From assembly GCF_003148805.1 (NCBI RefSeq), contig NZ_QGGX01000014.1, forward strand, positions 90,239 to 154,238: DNA of 64,000 nucleotides. The letters run 5' to 3'. This document shows positions 43,923 to 53,406 of the stretch, piece by piece. This DNA comes from Aminobacter sp. AP02 (GTDB lineage: Bacteria > Pseudomonadota > Alphaproteobacteria > Rhizobiales > Rhizobiaceae). Made by a program: the position numbers and the translations under genes. The notes below the pieces were generated by a model. It was not told where the DNA came from, did not search any database, and saw only the letters and a list, made by a program, of their open reading frames with translations. The first letter of the stretch is position 1, and the number at the start of each line of letters is the position of its first letter.

Positions 43923-44249
43923 GCTGAGTCAATCGCGAGGCGCCAAACGTGTCCAACTCAGACATCGTCTTGAACAAGCTCCGCTGCGTTAGAGGATCCA
44001 CCGTTGTGGCATTGATGGATGTTACTGGTCGGCAGGCTCACTCGGCTCGCGGCTTTCTGTACGGAGCAGTCCGCAAGAAGTTCGGCTTAAACCGGTGAGC
44101 GAGACAAGCAAAAACCGCAGGTCGCAGATTTTCGATCACGCTGCAAGACCAACGCCATTAAGAGGACAATACAAAGTCTGGGTTCGAGGTCGCCGCTCTG
44201 GGGCGACCTCGAACCCCGGAGCGTGAAGGGCTGTATGCCGCGTATCCTC
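43923..44249. other. Intergenic region downstream of the Opp-type operon
   Basis: About 330 bp without a gene. The only clear structure is the long hairpin at 44180-44216, described separately. Confidence 0.5.
44180..44216. terminator. Perfect 15-bp inverted repeat, possible terminator of Opp-type operon
   Basis: GGGTTCGAGGTCGCC at 44180-44194 pairs exactly with 44202-44216, with a 7-base loop. It lies 34 bp after the end of the last transporter gene. No U-tract follows in the direction of that operon, so termination is not certain. Confidence 0.5.
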
Positions 44250-45077
44250 CTACCGCAGTGCGTCAAGACGCTCGCGGCCCAACAACGCCGATTCAATGAG
44301 CACTTTGGTGTAAGGATGTTTCGGGCTCTCCACGACTTCACGTGCTTCGCCGTACTCGACAATCTTTCCCTCGTGCATCACCGCGATCCGGTTGGCGAAC
44401 GCATGGGACACGGCGATATCGTGCGTGATGAACAGGTACGCGACACCCGCCTGTTCCTGTATGTCCCGCAGCAGGTTCAGGACCTTTCCGCGGATGGAGA
44501 CGTCCGCACCCGAAAGCGGCTCGTCCGCCACAATGATGCTCGGATTGACGCAGATGGCACGTGCGATGTTCAGCCGTTGTCTCTGCCCGCCGCTCAGCTC
44601 GTGCGGGAAGCGCTTCAGGATCTGTTGTGCAGGTCGCAGGCTCATCTGCTCGAGGATAGCGATCGATTTGGCCTCGACCTCCGCGTCGTCGGGGTTGGAC
44701 GTTGAGCGCATGGCTTGCGCCAAGATCTGGCGCACCGTCCTGCGTGGATTGAAGGTTGCGCTCGAATCCTGGAACACGGGCTGTATCTTCGACCGATGCG
44801 GCTTCATCTCCTGGGCACTCATCTCGGAGGTTCGATGCCCCGCGAGCTCTACCCAGCCCGCGTCGGGTTTGGCGAGATTCAGCGCCATCCTCGCGAGCGT
44901 CGACTTGCCAGATCCGCTTTCGCCGACCAGAGCCAGCGTCTCGCCTGGCATGACGTCGAGCGAAACCTCTTTCAGCGCGTAGAATACACCGCCGTCTCGC
45001 GTGTAGTACTTCTTGGAGATGTCGCGCAGCCTTAGGATAGGGGCCACTTCAGATCTCAGCGACGTATTTTCTACCAT
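44250..45077 (-). CDS. Peptide/opine-type ABC transporter ATPase (DppF-like)
   Basis: The 275-residue ATPase has Walker [18 protein letters not shown], signature ELSGGQRQRLNIARAIC, Walker B IIVADEPLSGADVSI and a C-terminal HPYTKVLIESALLG motif typical of OppF/DppF. The family consensus after Walker B is SALDVS; here it reads SGADVS. The start at 45077 overlaps the partner ATPase by 7 bp. Confidence 0.9.
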   Translation of the reverse strand: MVENTSLRSEVAPILRLRDISKKYYTRDGGVFYALKEVSLDVMPGETLALVGESGSGKSTLARMALNLAKPDAGWVELAGHRTSEMSAQEMKPHRSKIQPVFQDSSATFNPRRTVRQILAQAMRSTSNPDDAEVEAKSIAILEQMSLRPAQQILKRFPHELSGGQRQRLNIARAICVNPSIIVADEPLSGADVSIRGKVLNLLRDIQEQAGVAYLFITHDIAVSHAFANRIAVMHEGKIVEYGEAREVVESPKHPYTKVLIESALLGRERLDALR

Positions 45078-45883
45078 GTCTGATCGCCCTCGAAGGTCTT
45101 GAAGCGTCCATTCTCGTCCAGCAACAACCGATCGGCCTCCAGCAGAGTCGATGTGTAGGTACTCTGGGGATTCCCGAACACTGTGTCGATCGATCCGGAC
45201 TCGAGGAACTCCCCATGCCGCATCACATAGATCTTCTCGCAAAGCGCGCTGATGACGCCGAGGTCGTGCGAGATGAGCAGAAGAGACGTACCGAAAGCCG
45301 CTCTGATGTCGCGGAGCAGGTCCAGGACCTTTGCCTGCGTGGTGACGTCAAGAGCGGTCGTAGGCTCGTCGGCGATGAGAAGCCGGGGCCGACAGGCAAT
45401 CGCGATAGCGATCAGAACGCGCTGGCGCATGCCGCCGGACAGTTCATGCGGATACGAACTCTTGCGGGAGACCGGTAGGCGCACGAGATCGAGTAGCTCG
45501 CTCACCCGTCGGTCGACATTCTCGTCCTTTCCATGAAGCTGGACCGACTCTGCGATCTGCTTGTCGATTCGCATGATCGGATTGAGATAGCTCAGTGGAT
45601 CCTGGAAAATCATGGCGATCTTTCCGCCCCGAAGCGAGGGAATCGCCGAGCGAGAGATCGGCTTTCCTTCGACCTGGTATTCGGAGAAGCCGATCTCCGC
45701 CGTCTCCTCTGGTAGCAGGCCGAGAATCGAGCGCGCGACGGTGGATTTTCCTGATCCGGTCTCGCCGATGATTCCGACCGCCTCGCCAGGCGGGACGGTC
45801 AGCGTCACGCCTTTGACAACGCGCACACCCCGGAAGGCGACGCTCAGGTCTTTCAGATGCAGGACTGGTGTGCTTTGCATCAT
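45071..45883 (-). CDS. Peptide/opine-type ABC transporter ATPase (DppD-like)
   Basis: In this 270-residue protein Walker A is GETGSGKSTVARSILGL, the signature is ELSGGMRQRVLIAIAIAC and Walker B is LLIADEPTTALDVTTQ, with the OppD-type YTSTLLEAD end. The start at 45883 (MMQSTPVLHL) overlaps the permease stop by 4 bp. The same frame stays open to 46648 but that part is a shadow of the permease gene. Confidence 0.9.
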   Translation of the reverse strand: MMQSTPVLHLKDLSVAFRGVRVVKGVTLTVPPGEAVGIIGETGSGKSTVARSILGLLPEETAEIGFSEYQVEGKPISRSAIPSLRGGKIAMIFQDPLSYLNPIMRIDKQIAESVQLHGKDENVDRRVSELLDLVRLPVSRKSSYPHELSGGMRQRVLIAIAIACRPRLLIADEPTTALDVTTQAKVLDLLRDIRAAFGTSLLLISHDLGVISALCEKIYVMRHGEFLESGSIDTVFGNPQSTYTSTLLEADRLLLDENGRFKTFEGDQTW

Positions 45884-46725
45884 GCGTCCCCCGACCGTGG
45901 ATTGAATGCCTGGTTCAATGCGTCGCCGACAAGATTGAAGGTCAGCACGGTAATCACGATCGCGAGTCCCGGGAATACCGTCAGCCACCAGGCGAAGTAG
46001 AAATACTGCTGCCCGGAGGTCAGCAAGCGGCCCCAACTCGCGACCTCGGGTGAGGTCAGGCCAAAGAAGGCCAGCGAGGCTTCCAACAGGATCGCTTGCC
46101 CGATCACCAGCGTCCCCACCGGAATGACCGGCGGGATGGCATTGGGCAGGATCTCCCGCCAGAGGATCTTGTGCTCCGCAATGCCGAGGCACCGCAGCGC
46201 ATCGACGAATTCCATGGACTTCATCTTCATGACTTGCGCTCGCATCACGCGGGCGGATTGCGGCCAGGCCAGGATCGCGATGATGAAAATGACCTTCAGC
46301 ATGCCGGTACCCGCCATGGCGACCACAAGCGCCGCCAGGACGAAGGTCGGCATGACCTGGAATGTCTCGGTAATTCGTGAAACGAAAGTGTCGACCCTGC
46401 CGCCGAAATAGCCGCTGATTGCTCCCATCACGACGCCCAGCGTCATCGCCGTGGCCGCCGCCGCAAGCCCCACGACCAGCGATGTCCTCACCCCGTAAAC
46501 GATCTGGGTGAGCACGCTGCGCCCCAGTTCGTCCGTCCCGAAAAGCGCGTCGGCCGAAGGCGGTGCCAGGATCGACTGCGAGATCTGGTTCGGGCCGCGA
46601 TCGACCAGCAGCGATGGGCCGAAAATGCCCGCGAACAGCAGCACACAAGACAACGCCAGACCAAATTGTAGAATCTTGCGGCTCTTGAAGGCTTGCAGCA
46701 GCCGTGAAGATTTCTCAGCGGCCAT
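45880..46725 (-). CDS. Peptide/opine-type ABC permease (DppC-like)
   Basis: The 281-residue OppC-type permease has the characteristic FGTDELGRSVLTQIVYGVRTSLVVG segment and the EAA loop VDALRCLGIAEHKILWREILPNAIPP. It ends FNLVGDALNQAFNPRSGDA. It begins inside the end of the DppB-like gene (11-bp overlap). Confidence 0.9.
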   Translation of the reverse strand: MAAEKSSRLLQAFKSRKILQFGLALSCVLLFAGIFGPSLLVDRGPNQISQSILAPPSADALFGTDELGRSVLTQIVYGVRTSLVVGLAAAATAMTLGVVMGAISGYFGGRVDTFVSRITETFQVMPTFVLAALVVAMAGTGMLKVIFIIAILAWPQSARVMRAQVMKMKSMEFVDALRCLGIAEHKILWREILPNAIPPVIPVGTLVIGQAILLEASLAFFGLTSPEVASWGRLLTSGQQYFYFAWWLTVFPGLAIVITVLTFNLVGDALNQAFNPRSGDA

Positions 46726-47677
46726 ATTCAATCCTCGGGTCCATCTGCGAGGAGATGACGTCGCTAAGCAGATTCGACAGGACCACAAGGGTCGCTGTGA
46801 GCAAGAAGATGCCCTGCAGGACTGGGTAGTCGCGGGACGCAACCGACCTCAGGAACAACTCGCCGATGCCCGGCCAGCCGAAGACCGCTTCTATCATGAA
46901 CGAGCTCGTCAGCGCCTGCCCGAAAGTGTAGCCGATGACGGCAATAACAGGGACCATAGCGTTCGGCAGTATGTGCCTGAAGAACACGCGCCGCCTGTTG
47001 AGGCCTTTCGCGGTGGCGGTAGTGATGAAATCGAGGCGCGATACCTCGATCATGCTCACGCGCGCCACCCTTGCTATGGCGACCATCGCGAAGGTGCTCA
47101 CGATCGATCCGGGCAAGGCCCAGTGCCAAAGAAAATCAAGAATGACATTCGAGCCGGTCGACCGGATGTTGAACATTCCCTGGACCGGGAACAGACCCAG
47201 CTGAACCGCAAAGACAATGATAAACACCTGACCGACCCAGAAGATCGGGATAGAGTCGACGAAGAGGATCAGCGAGGTCAGTCCTGTATCGAGGCGCCCG
47301 CCTGGTCGGCGGATGGCCATCGAAGCCAGCAGCACTGCGATGATCGACCCGAGGATCTGGCTAGGCACGACCAGTAGGAGCGTGTTCGCAGCGCGCTGCA
47401 GAATGACGTCCATCACTGGAAGCCGATTGACGAACGAGTAGCCGAAATCCCCGAGAAACAGATTCTTGAAATAGATGAGAGTTTGGACATAGATCGGCTG
47501 ATCCAGGCCGAAAGCCTGGCGACGCTCTTCGACATATTCGGGTGGTACGGGATAGTCACCGACGAGAGCGACGATCGGGTCGCCCGGAACCAAACGGGTC
47601 AGAACGAAGCTTACCAGCACGATTGCCAGGATGACCGGAACGGATGTGATTAGTCTTCGGATAATAAATGATCGCAC
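46715..47677 (-). CDS. Peptide/opine-type ABC permease (DppB-like)
   Basis: The 320-residue OppB-type permease begins RSFIIRRLITSVPVILAIVLVSFVLTRLVPGDP, the standard OppB N-terminus. The coupling loop is FITTATAKGLNRRRVFFRHILPNAMVP. It lies 162 bp after the binding-protein gene. Confidence 0.9.
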   Translation of the reverse strand: MRSFIIRRLITSVPVILAIVLVSFVLTRLVPGDPIVALVGDYPVPPEYVEERRQAFGLDQPIYVQTLIYFKNLFLGDFGYSFVNRLPVMDVILQRAANTLLLVVPSQILGSIIAVLLASMAIRRPGGRLDTGLTSLILFVDSIPIFWVGQVFIIVFAVQLGLFPVQGMFNIRSTGSNVILDFLWHWALPGSIVSTFAMVAIARVARVSMIEVSRLDFITTATAKGLNRRRVFFRHILPNAMVPVIAVIGYTFGQALTSSFMIEAVFGWPGIGELFLRSVASRDYPVLQGIFLLTATLVVLSNLLSDVISSQMDPRIEYGR

Positions 47678-47839
47678 GTCTCAGTCTCTGTGTTGCTCGC
47701 CGCGCCGACCATAAAGGCACTGTGCGCACCGAAGAGGAGATACATGGATAGTCACAATTCTTGAGCGGAGTGGGCGCGGAAGCTTCCGCGTCCACTCCGC
47801 GATTGGCTGCGCCGAAAGCGAGCCGTCCGGCCAACCGGT

Positions 47840-49567
47840 CTACTTGTCGACCCAGGCGTCGCGCCAGGTCGGGAACATGTACTCGTTCTCCATACCTTTG
47901 AGCCAGGCGCCCTGGGCTTCCTTGTCAACCGGATCATGGATGGTCAGGATCGGCATATCCTCGCCGAGGATCTTCTGCGCCTTCTTGTAGTAGACGCCCC
48001 GAGCATCGAGATCGGTTTCGCTCTGCCCAAGGGTGAAGAGTTCATCGATCTCCGGATTGGAATAGCGTGCGGCGTTGCCGCGGAGCGATCCGATCGTTGT
48101 CGAGACGAACTGTCCGGACCAACCGATCGCGGGGTCGCCGCCGCTGCTGTAGCCGTGGTAAGCGATGTTGGCTTCGCCCTTCGCGATACGCTCGGTCGAC
48201 AGAGGAGGCTGGATGGTCTCGATGGTCAGATCGATGCCGACCTGCTCCCACATGTTCTTGAGCGCGGCGGCAATCTGGCTTCCGCCTTCTTCACCGGGCT
48301 CGATGATGAAGTTCATGGACAGGCGTTTGCCCGAAGCGTCCCGCGTCACACCAGCCTCGTCCAGAAGCGCATTGGCGCGCGCCGGGTCGTATGGGTACAT
48401 TTTCGAGAGATCCATCTCAGGATCGATCGCCCAGGGGAAGCCGCCCGCAAACGGCGACGTGCTTGCCGCTCCCTGGCCGTTGAAGGCCGACTTCAGAAGA
48501 AACTCGCGGTCGGTCGCAAACATCAGCGCCTGGCGTACACGCTTGTCGTCGAACGGTTTCTTCTCGGTGTTGATCGAAATGAAGTCCGTGGCCGGCGGCT
48601 TGCGGGCCGGCTGCAGCAGCAGCTGCGGATTGCGCTCGATCAGCGGATAGTCGGAGGTTTCCAAGGCGAACCACGGAATACGATCCACCTGGCCCGAGAG
48701 CAAAGCCTGCGTGCGTCCTGCACCGGAGGGAACGACCTGGGCGATGATCTCATCGAGGTAGGGCTTGCCCTGTTCCCAATAGTCGGGGTTCTTGACCAAC
48801 CTCAGATGGCTTCCGCGCACCCATTCCTTCAGGATGAACGGACCGCTGGAGACCGGCTCGGCGTTCGAAGCCTTGTTGGTCAGGGGATCGGTGCCGACAT
48901 AGACATGCTCGGGCAGGATTGCAGCGCCCTGCTGGCATGTCAGCGCGATGAGAATCGGCCCGTAAGGCTTCTTCAGCGTGATCACGATTTCCTTGTCGGA
49001 GACGGCCTCGATCTTGTCGATCGAGGTCAGCGTACGCTTGAAGGTCGGGCTGTGCTTGCCGCTGATCTCTTCGTAGGTGTACTTGACGTCCTTCGCGGTA
49101 ATAGGCTTGCCGTCCTGCCAGCGGGCATCGTTGAGCACGAACTTGTAGGTCAGCTTGTCGTCGCTGATGTCGACCGACTTGGCGAGAAGCGGATAGGCTT
49201 CCCCTTCGGCGTTGATGCCCATCAGGCCCTGGTAAAGAATGCAGCCGATGGTGCCGGTTTCGCTGTTCGTGGTCAGGTCGCGAGTCAAGTAGGTGGGGTC
49301 CTCTTGAAGAACGAAGACCGCCGTGCCGCCCCTCTTCGGTTGGGCGTCCTGCGCTGATGCGGAACCCGCAAACGCTAGCGCAGAGAAGCCAAGTCCGACG
49401 ATCAAGCCACCGCCGAACCGAGCTTTGGAATCGCGCAGCAAGGACCGGTTATGCGCGCCGGCCGCAGGTGCATTCGAAGTGATGTCCTCAGCTCCGGCGG
49501 AGGACGAAACGTTGAAGAGCTCTTTCAGAATCTCCAGTTTTCCCTGAAGTATCGATCTGTGTATCAC
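47840..49567 (-). CDS. Peptide/opine-type ABC substrate-binding protein
   Basis: The 575-residue SBP_bac_5 family protein has conserved lobes WQDGKPITAKDVKYTYEEISG and SSGPFILKEWVRGSHLRLVKNPDYW. A hydrophobic export segment (GGGLIVGLGFSALAFAGSASAQ) is preceded by an unusually long 50-residue polar N-terminus. GTG at 49567 has AGGGG 8 bp upstream; GTG at 49588 is also open, and a later start may be real. Ligand unknown; peptides, opines or glycosides are possible in this family. Confidence 0.88.
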   Translation of the reverse strand: MIHRSILQGKLEILKELFNVSSSAGAEDITSNAPAAGAHNRSLLRDSKARFGGGLIVGLGFSALAFAGSASAQDAQPKRGGTAVFVLQEDPTYLTRDLTTNSETGTIGCILYQGLMGINAEGEAYPLLAKSVDISDDKLTYKFVLNDARWQDGKPITAKDVKYTYEEISGKHSPTFKRTLTSIDKIEAVSDKEIVITLKKPYGPILIALTCQQGAAILPEHVYVGTDPLTNKASNAEPVSSGPFILKEWVRGSHLRLVKNPDYWEQGKPYLDEIIAQVVPSGAGRTQALLSGQVDRIPWFALETSDYPLIERNPQLLLQPARKPPATDFISINTEKKPFDDKRVRQALMFATDREFLLKSAFNGQGAASTSPFAGGFPWAIDPEMDLSKMYPYDPARANALLDEAGVTRDASGKRLSMNFIIEPGEEGGSQIAAALKNMWEQVGIDLTIETIQPPLSTERIAKGEANIAYHGYSSGGDPAIGWSGQFVSTTIGSLRGNAARYSNPEIDELFTLGQSETDLDARGVYYKKAQKILGEDMPILTIHDPVDKEAQGAWLKGMENEYMFPTWRDAWVDK

Positions 49568-49588
49568 TGCCGGTTCCCCTCTTTGCAC

Positions 49589-49946
49589 TGCGACCGCATG
49601 ACCGTTCGTACAAAAGACGGGGACAACGCTCGCAAGTCGCCTCTTTTTGTTTTATGTGGCGTCCGTCGGCGCAAGGCAGGCTCGATTAAGCAAACCTTGC
49701 GCCGCTCAAACATTTTCAATCTTGCCTGCGCGATGCGCAATGCGCGCTGTCGCAGGCAAGGGTCCCTGATGGAGCGCGGATTGCACCGTCACCGAGCCCG
49801 GCGCGCCAACCAGGCCAAGCATCTCGCCTTCGTCGTCGTGAAGGTCGATAACCGGCAGGAGACGCCAAGCAATTGCCTGCGCATGGAGCTCGATCTCAGG
49901 TTCTCGAACAGAGATCTGCGCACCAGATACGTCCCCGATTCAGGTC
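49589..49946. other. Intergenic region with two tandem inverted repeats
   Basis: About 360 bp between the VOC gene and the binding-protein gene. Two hairpins lie in tandem: GGCGCAAGG at 49668-49676 with CCTTGCGCC at 49695-49703, and CTTGCCTGCG at 49721-49730 with CGCAGGCAAG at 49751-49760. They may terminate the FAH-VOC transcript or form the 5' leader of the transporter operon. No gene recognised. Confidence 0.5.
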
Positions 49947-50336
49947 CTACCTCTGGATGACCTGCCCTTCGCCGCGCTTCTCGTCCGAGAGCTGGAGGCG
50001 CCAGCCATCGGGATCGCGCAGGAGCGCGTTCTTGCGGCCGGTCGTCGGGGAGGCATGCACGTCTTTCTGGAAGGCGATGCCGGCATCCTTGAGTTCCTTG
50101 TGCGTCGCATCGATGTCGCGCACCTTGAACGATATGTGATTGATGCCGGGATTCTCCTCGTAAAGCAGCTGGTGAATCTCGAAGATCGGCTGGTCGTCGC
50201 CGGGCAGCTGCAACTCGGCCGAGCCGCCGTGGTGCTCGGTCCACTTCAGGAGCTTGAAACCCAGCTTCTGATAGAATTCGACATACTCCTTGACGTCTCG
50301 AACGATGATCTCAATGTGGTCGATGCCGATAATCAT
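49947..50336 (-). CDS. VOC-superfamily (glyoxalase/dioxygenase fold) protein
   Basis: This 129-residue single VOC module is IIGIDHIEIIVRDVKEYVEFYQKLGF, with metal-ligand His near the start and in GINHISFKVRDIDATHKEL, and an end segment LRDPDGWRLQLSD. The start at 50336 matches the family N-terminus; the upstream frame is shadow. It follows a FAH-family hydrolase by 38 bp and shares its strand, so both probably act in one catabolic route for a cyclic or dicarbonyl intermediate. Confidence 0.85.
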   Translation of the reverse strand: MIIGIDHIEIIVRDVKEYVEFYQKLGFKLLKWTEHHGGSAELQLPGDDQPIFEIHQLLYEENPGINHISFKVRDIDATHKELKDAGIAFQKDVHASPTTGRKNALLRDPDGWRLQLSDEKRGEGQVIQR

Positions 50337-50374
50337 GATTGCCCCTTGCTGTTGATTGTCGCTGAACCGATGCG

Positions 50375-51097
50375 TCAGACGACGCGCACTTCGAGGTCGC
50401 CCACGCCGTCCACATGCAGACGCATGGTCTGGCCGCGCTCGACGGCGCCGACGCCCGACGGCGTACCGGAAAAGATCAGGTCCCCCGGCGCCAGAATGAA
50501 CAACCCGGACAGGTAGGCGATGATTTCCGGCGTCTTCCAGATCAATTGGTTTAGGTCGCCGGTCTGGCGGCGTTCGCCGTCCACATCGAGCCAGATCTCG
50601 CCCCTCGTCGGATGACCGATCTTGGCGGCCGGCACGATGTTGCCGCAAGGAGCCGACGATTCGAATGCCTTGCCGACCTCCCATGGTCGGCGCAGATCCT
50701 TTGCCTCCCCCTGCAGGTCACGGCGCGTCATATCCAGTCCGACGGCATAGCCAAACACGTGGTCGAGCGCCTCGGCCTGCGGAATGTTGGATCCGCCCTT
50801 GCCAAGCGCAATCACCAATTCGGCCTCGAAATGTACATCGCTCGACTTGGACGGATAAGGAAAATCTGCGCCCGCCAGGATGATATTGTCCGGGTTCTTC
50901 TGGAAAAAGAAGGGAGGCTCCTTGGACGGGTCGTGTCCCATTTCAACGGCGTGTGCCGCATAGTTGCGACCGACGCAGTAGATGCGACGGACCGGAAAAA
51001 GCTTGGCACTGCCTTCTACGGGAATGGTCATCAGTGTCGGCGGAGGTACCGCGAATTTGGCTTCGGAGTTTGGCTGCAGGCTTGTCTGTTCGTTCAT
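50375..51097 (-). CDS. Fumarylacetoacetate hydrolase family protein
   Basis: The 240-residue FAH-fold enzyme has RRIYCVGRNYAAHAVEMG, metal-binding Glu residues in DVHFEAELVIAL and the Asp in GYAVGLDMTRRDLQ. The late motif FSGTPSGVGAVERG is typical. Members hydrolyse or decarboxylate beta-diketo acids and acylpyruvates. It is transcribed divergently from a FadR-type regulator 168 bp away, which is likely its controller. Confidence 0.88.
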   Translation of the reverse strand: MNEQTSLQPNSEAKFAVPPPTLMTIPVEGSAKLFPVRRIYCVGRNYAAHAVEMGHDPSKEPPFFFQKNPDNIILAGADFPYPSKSSDVHFEAELVIALGKGGSNIPQAEALDHVFGYAVGLDMTRRDLQGEAKDLRRPWEVGKAFESSAPCGNIVPAAKIGHPTRGEIWLDVDGERRQTGDLNQLIWKTPEIIAYLSGLFILAPGDLIFSGTPSGVGAVERGQTMRLHVDGVGDLEVRVV

Positions 51098-51265
51098 GTG
51101 CGGGTCTCACAGGGTGTTGAAAACCAATCTTGCCCAATTTATTAATTATGGCAAGTGGTTTACTTCACGATTTCGATACCGATGTGAGAGGTTGTCGGCC
51201 CATGCCTCCTGCAGCAGCGTAAAACTGCGGTATGGAGCCGGAAACACACAACCCAGGGAGGTTGC

Positions 51266-51991
51266 ATGACGCTACCAGAAGGTTTTCAATCCAAATCGGC
51301 TGACATATTGGTTCGGGACGAAGCGCGGGCGGCCTTCACCCAGCTGCAGGCGTTTCTGGCCCAGTTGGAACCCGAGGAGGAAGGACGGCTACCCGCCGAG
51401 CGCGAGCTTTGCGAAATCCTTGGCGTCTCGCGCGGAGCCTTGCGCAAGGCGCTGGCCATCGCAGAGTCGGAGGGGCGGATCTGGCGGCACGTCGGCAAGG
51501 GGACGTTCCTCGGCAGGCGACCGGCCGAAAATCCGGCCGACATCACCAACGTCGCCAACTATGCCAGCCCGGCCGAAGTGCTGCGGGCACGACGTCTGAT
51601 CGAGCCGATGCTGGCGGCAGAAGCAGCGATGAACGCGTCGGCGTCTGATCTGGCGGAACTGCAGCTCTGCGCGAAACGGGGGCGCGAGGCCGATACCTGG
51701 CGGCGGTATGAGAATTGGGACAACCGCTTTCACAGCGTTATCGCCAACGCCACCCAGAACAAGGTTCTGGTGATGACGTTCGACAATCTGAACAATGTGC
51801 GGCGCACGGTCGCCTGGGGCCGGCGCCGCGAAGGCTCGCCCGGTCCATCCCCGGACCACCACAGCTTCAAGGAACACGACGCCATCGTCCGGGCGATGCT
51901 GGACCGAGACAGCACCGCCGCGGAACGCGCCATGCGCGAGCACATTGAAACCGTCTGGCGAAACATGATGGAAGGATCGCGGCAAGCGTAG
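51266..51991 (+). CDS. FadR-subfamily GntR regulator
   Basis: This 241-residue protein has an N-terminal winged helix (EEGRLPAERELCEILGVSRGALRKALAIAESEGRIWRHVGKGTFL) and an FCD-type all-helical effector domain (VLRARRLIEPMLAAEAA; RFHSVIANATQN; EHDAIVRAMLDRDSTAAERAMREHIE). These carry the Asp/His positions used for metal-carboxylate ligands. AGGGAGGT precedes the start. It faces the FAH-VOC pair and possibly the Opp-type operon beyond. Confidence 0.9.
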   Translation: MTLPEGFQSKSADILVRDEARAAFTQLQAFLAQLEPEEEGRLPAERELCEILGVSRGALRKALAIAESEGRIWRHVGKGTFLGRRPAENPADITNVANYASPAEVLRARRLIEPMLAAEAAMNASASDLAELQLCAKRGREADTWRRYENWDNRFHSVIANATQNKVLVMTFDNLNNVRRTVAWGRRREGSPGPSPDHHSFKEHDAIVRAMLDRDSTAAERAMREHIETVWRNMMEGSRQA

Positions 51992-52228
51992 CTGAATTGC
52001 TCCGCTACCAGTCCTGCCGTCTGCCCAAGACGGCACTGCGCTGTTTGCATGCTGTGCATCAAAGGCAGCTAACGTACACTCGACACCCAAAACCCGACAG
52101 TCTGCGCTCGGCCCCCACGCAGCCAAGCAACAACGCGCTCAATGTCGGTCCGCGGATCGAAAAGGCCCTACAGGTTCGGAGAGCCGTGTGCTGCGAGCGT
52201 GGCAAGCTCTTGCCCTCTTGCGGTTTCA

Positions 52229-53275
52229 TCAGGCATGCCCCAGATAATAGATGCCGGCGAGGATGAAGAGGCCGATGAAGATCGTCTCGGCAACGATCAG
52301 GGCGACCGCATCGCCGCCAACGTCGAGCACGCGGCGAAGCGAGGTCTTCATACCGACGGCGACGATGCCGGCGAGCAGCGCCCAGCGCGACGCCTCCATG
52401 CCGGCCTTCGACACGGCTTCGGGAACGAGGCCGAATGAATTGGCAGCGGCGAGGATGAGGAAGGCGATGACGAAGCCGGGCAGCAGCGGTGGGCGCTTGC
52501 CCGTCTCACCGGCCGGCTGTGCCACATTGCGCGTGGTGATCGAGAAGATCAGCACGACGGGCGCGAGCATGGTCACCCGAATCAGCTTAACCAACGTTGC
52601 CGTCTCGCCGGCTTCGGGCGACACGGAAAAGCCAGCGCCGACGACCTGCGCGACGTCATGGATGGTGCCGCCGAAAAAAATGCCTGTGGCCCTGGCATCG
52701 AGCCCCATCATCTGGGCGATGATCGGGTAGGCGATCATGGCGAGCGTCGACAGCACCGTCACCGACAACACGGTGAAGATCAGGTTGCGTTCGGCGAACT
52801 CGTTCTTCGGCAACACGGCGGCGATTGCCATGGCAGCGGAAGCGCCACAGATGGCGACCGAGCCGCTGGTGAGCAGCGCCAACCGCCAGCCGCGGCCGAG
52901 CAGCTTTGCCGCGATCAGGCCAAAGACGATGGTTGCAGCGATGGCTGCGACCAGCAAAAGGATGGTGCCGGCGCCAAGCCCGATGAGCAGGTCAACGCTG
53001 ATCCGCATGCCAAGCAGGGCCACGCCGATGCGCAGCACCTTCTTGGCGCAAAAGTCGATGCCGGCGACGCAACGTCCTTCTTCAGACAGGAAGTGGAAGG
53101 CAATGCCGAGCAGCAGCGCCATCAGCATCGCCGGCGCGCCGTAGTGGTCGGACAGGAACTGGGCTGCGATCGCAACCGTGCCCGTAACCGCCAGACCCGG
53201 CCAATAGGTGGAAATTAGGCTTGGTAGGTACCAGTGGCTCGCAGCGGTGATGTTCATATTTTCAATCTCGGACAT
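52229..53275 (-). CDS. YeiH-type putative sulfate exporter family permease
   Basis: The 348-residue membrane protein of the UPF0324 family carries AKKVLRIGVALLGMRISVDLLIGLG, SGSVAICGASAAMAIAAVLP, GTIHDVAQVVGAGFSVS and the C-terminal VGMKTSLRRVLDVG. About ten hydrophobic segments. Family members are annotated as sulfate or sulfonate-derived anion exporters, with limited direct proof. It follows the polysaccharide deacetylase gene on the same strand by 131 bp. Start at 53275 or 53257. Confidence 0.87.
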   Translation of the reverse strand: MSEIENMNITAASHWYLPSLISTYWPGLAVTGTVAIAAQFLSDHYGAPAMLMALLLGIAFHFLSEEGRCVAGIDFCAKKVLRIGVALLGMRISVDLLIGLGAGTILLLVAAIAATIVFGLIAAKLLGRGWRLALLTSGSVAICGASAAMAIAAVLPKNEFAERNLIFTVLSVTVLSTLAMIAYPIIAQMMGLDARATGIFFGGTIHDVAQVVGAGFSVSPEAGETATLVKLIRVTMLAPVVLIFSITTRNVAQPAGETGKRPPLLPGFVIAFLILAAANSFGLVPEAVSKAGMEASRWALLAGIVAVGMKTSLRRVLDVGGDAVALIVAETIFIGLFILAGIYYLGHA

Positions 53276-53406
53276 GGGGCTGCAGGCGAGCAGGCGATTG
53301 TAGTTTCCAGGGCCGTGCGAACGTAACCAGCCGTAACCGGCGATTGTCACAGGCATCCGATTCAGGTTGGCGTCGCAGTTGCCGAACAATGCGGGTCCAG
53401 GAAGCG

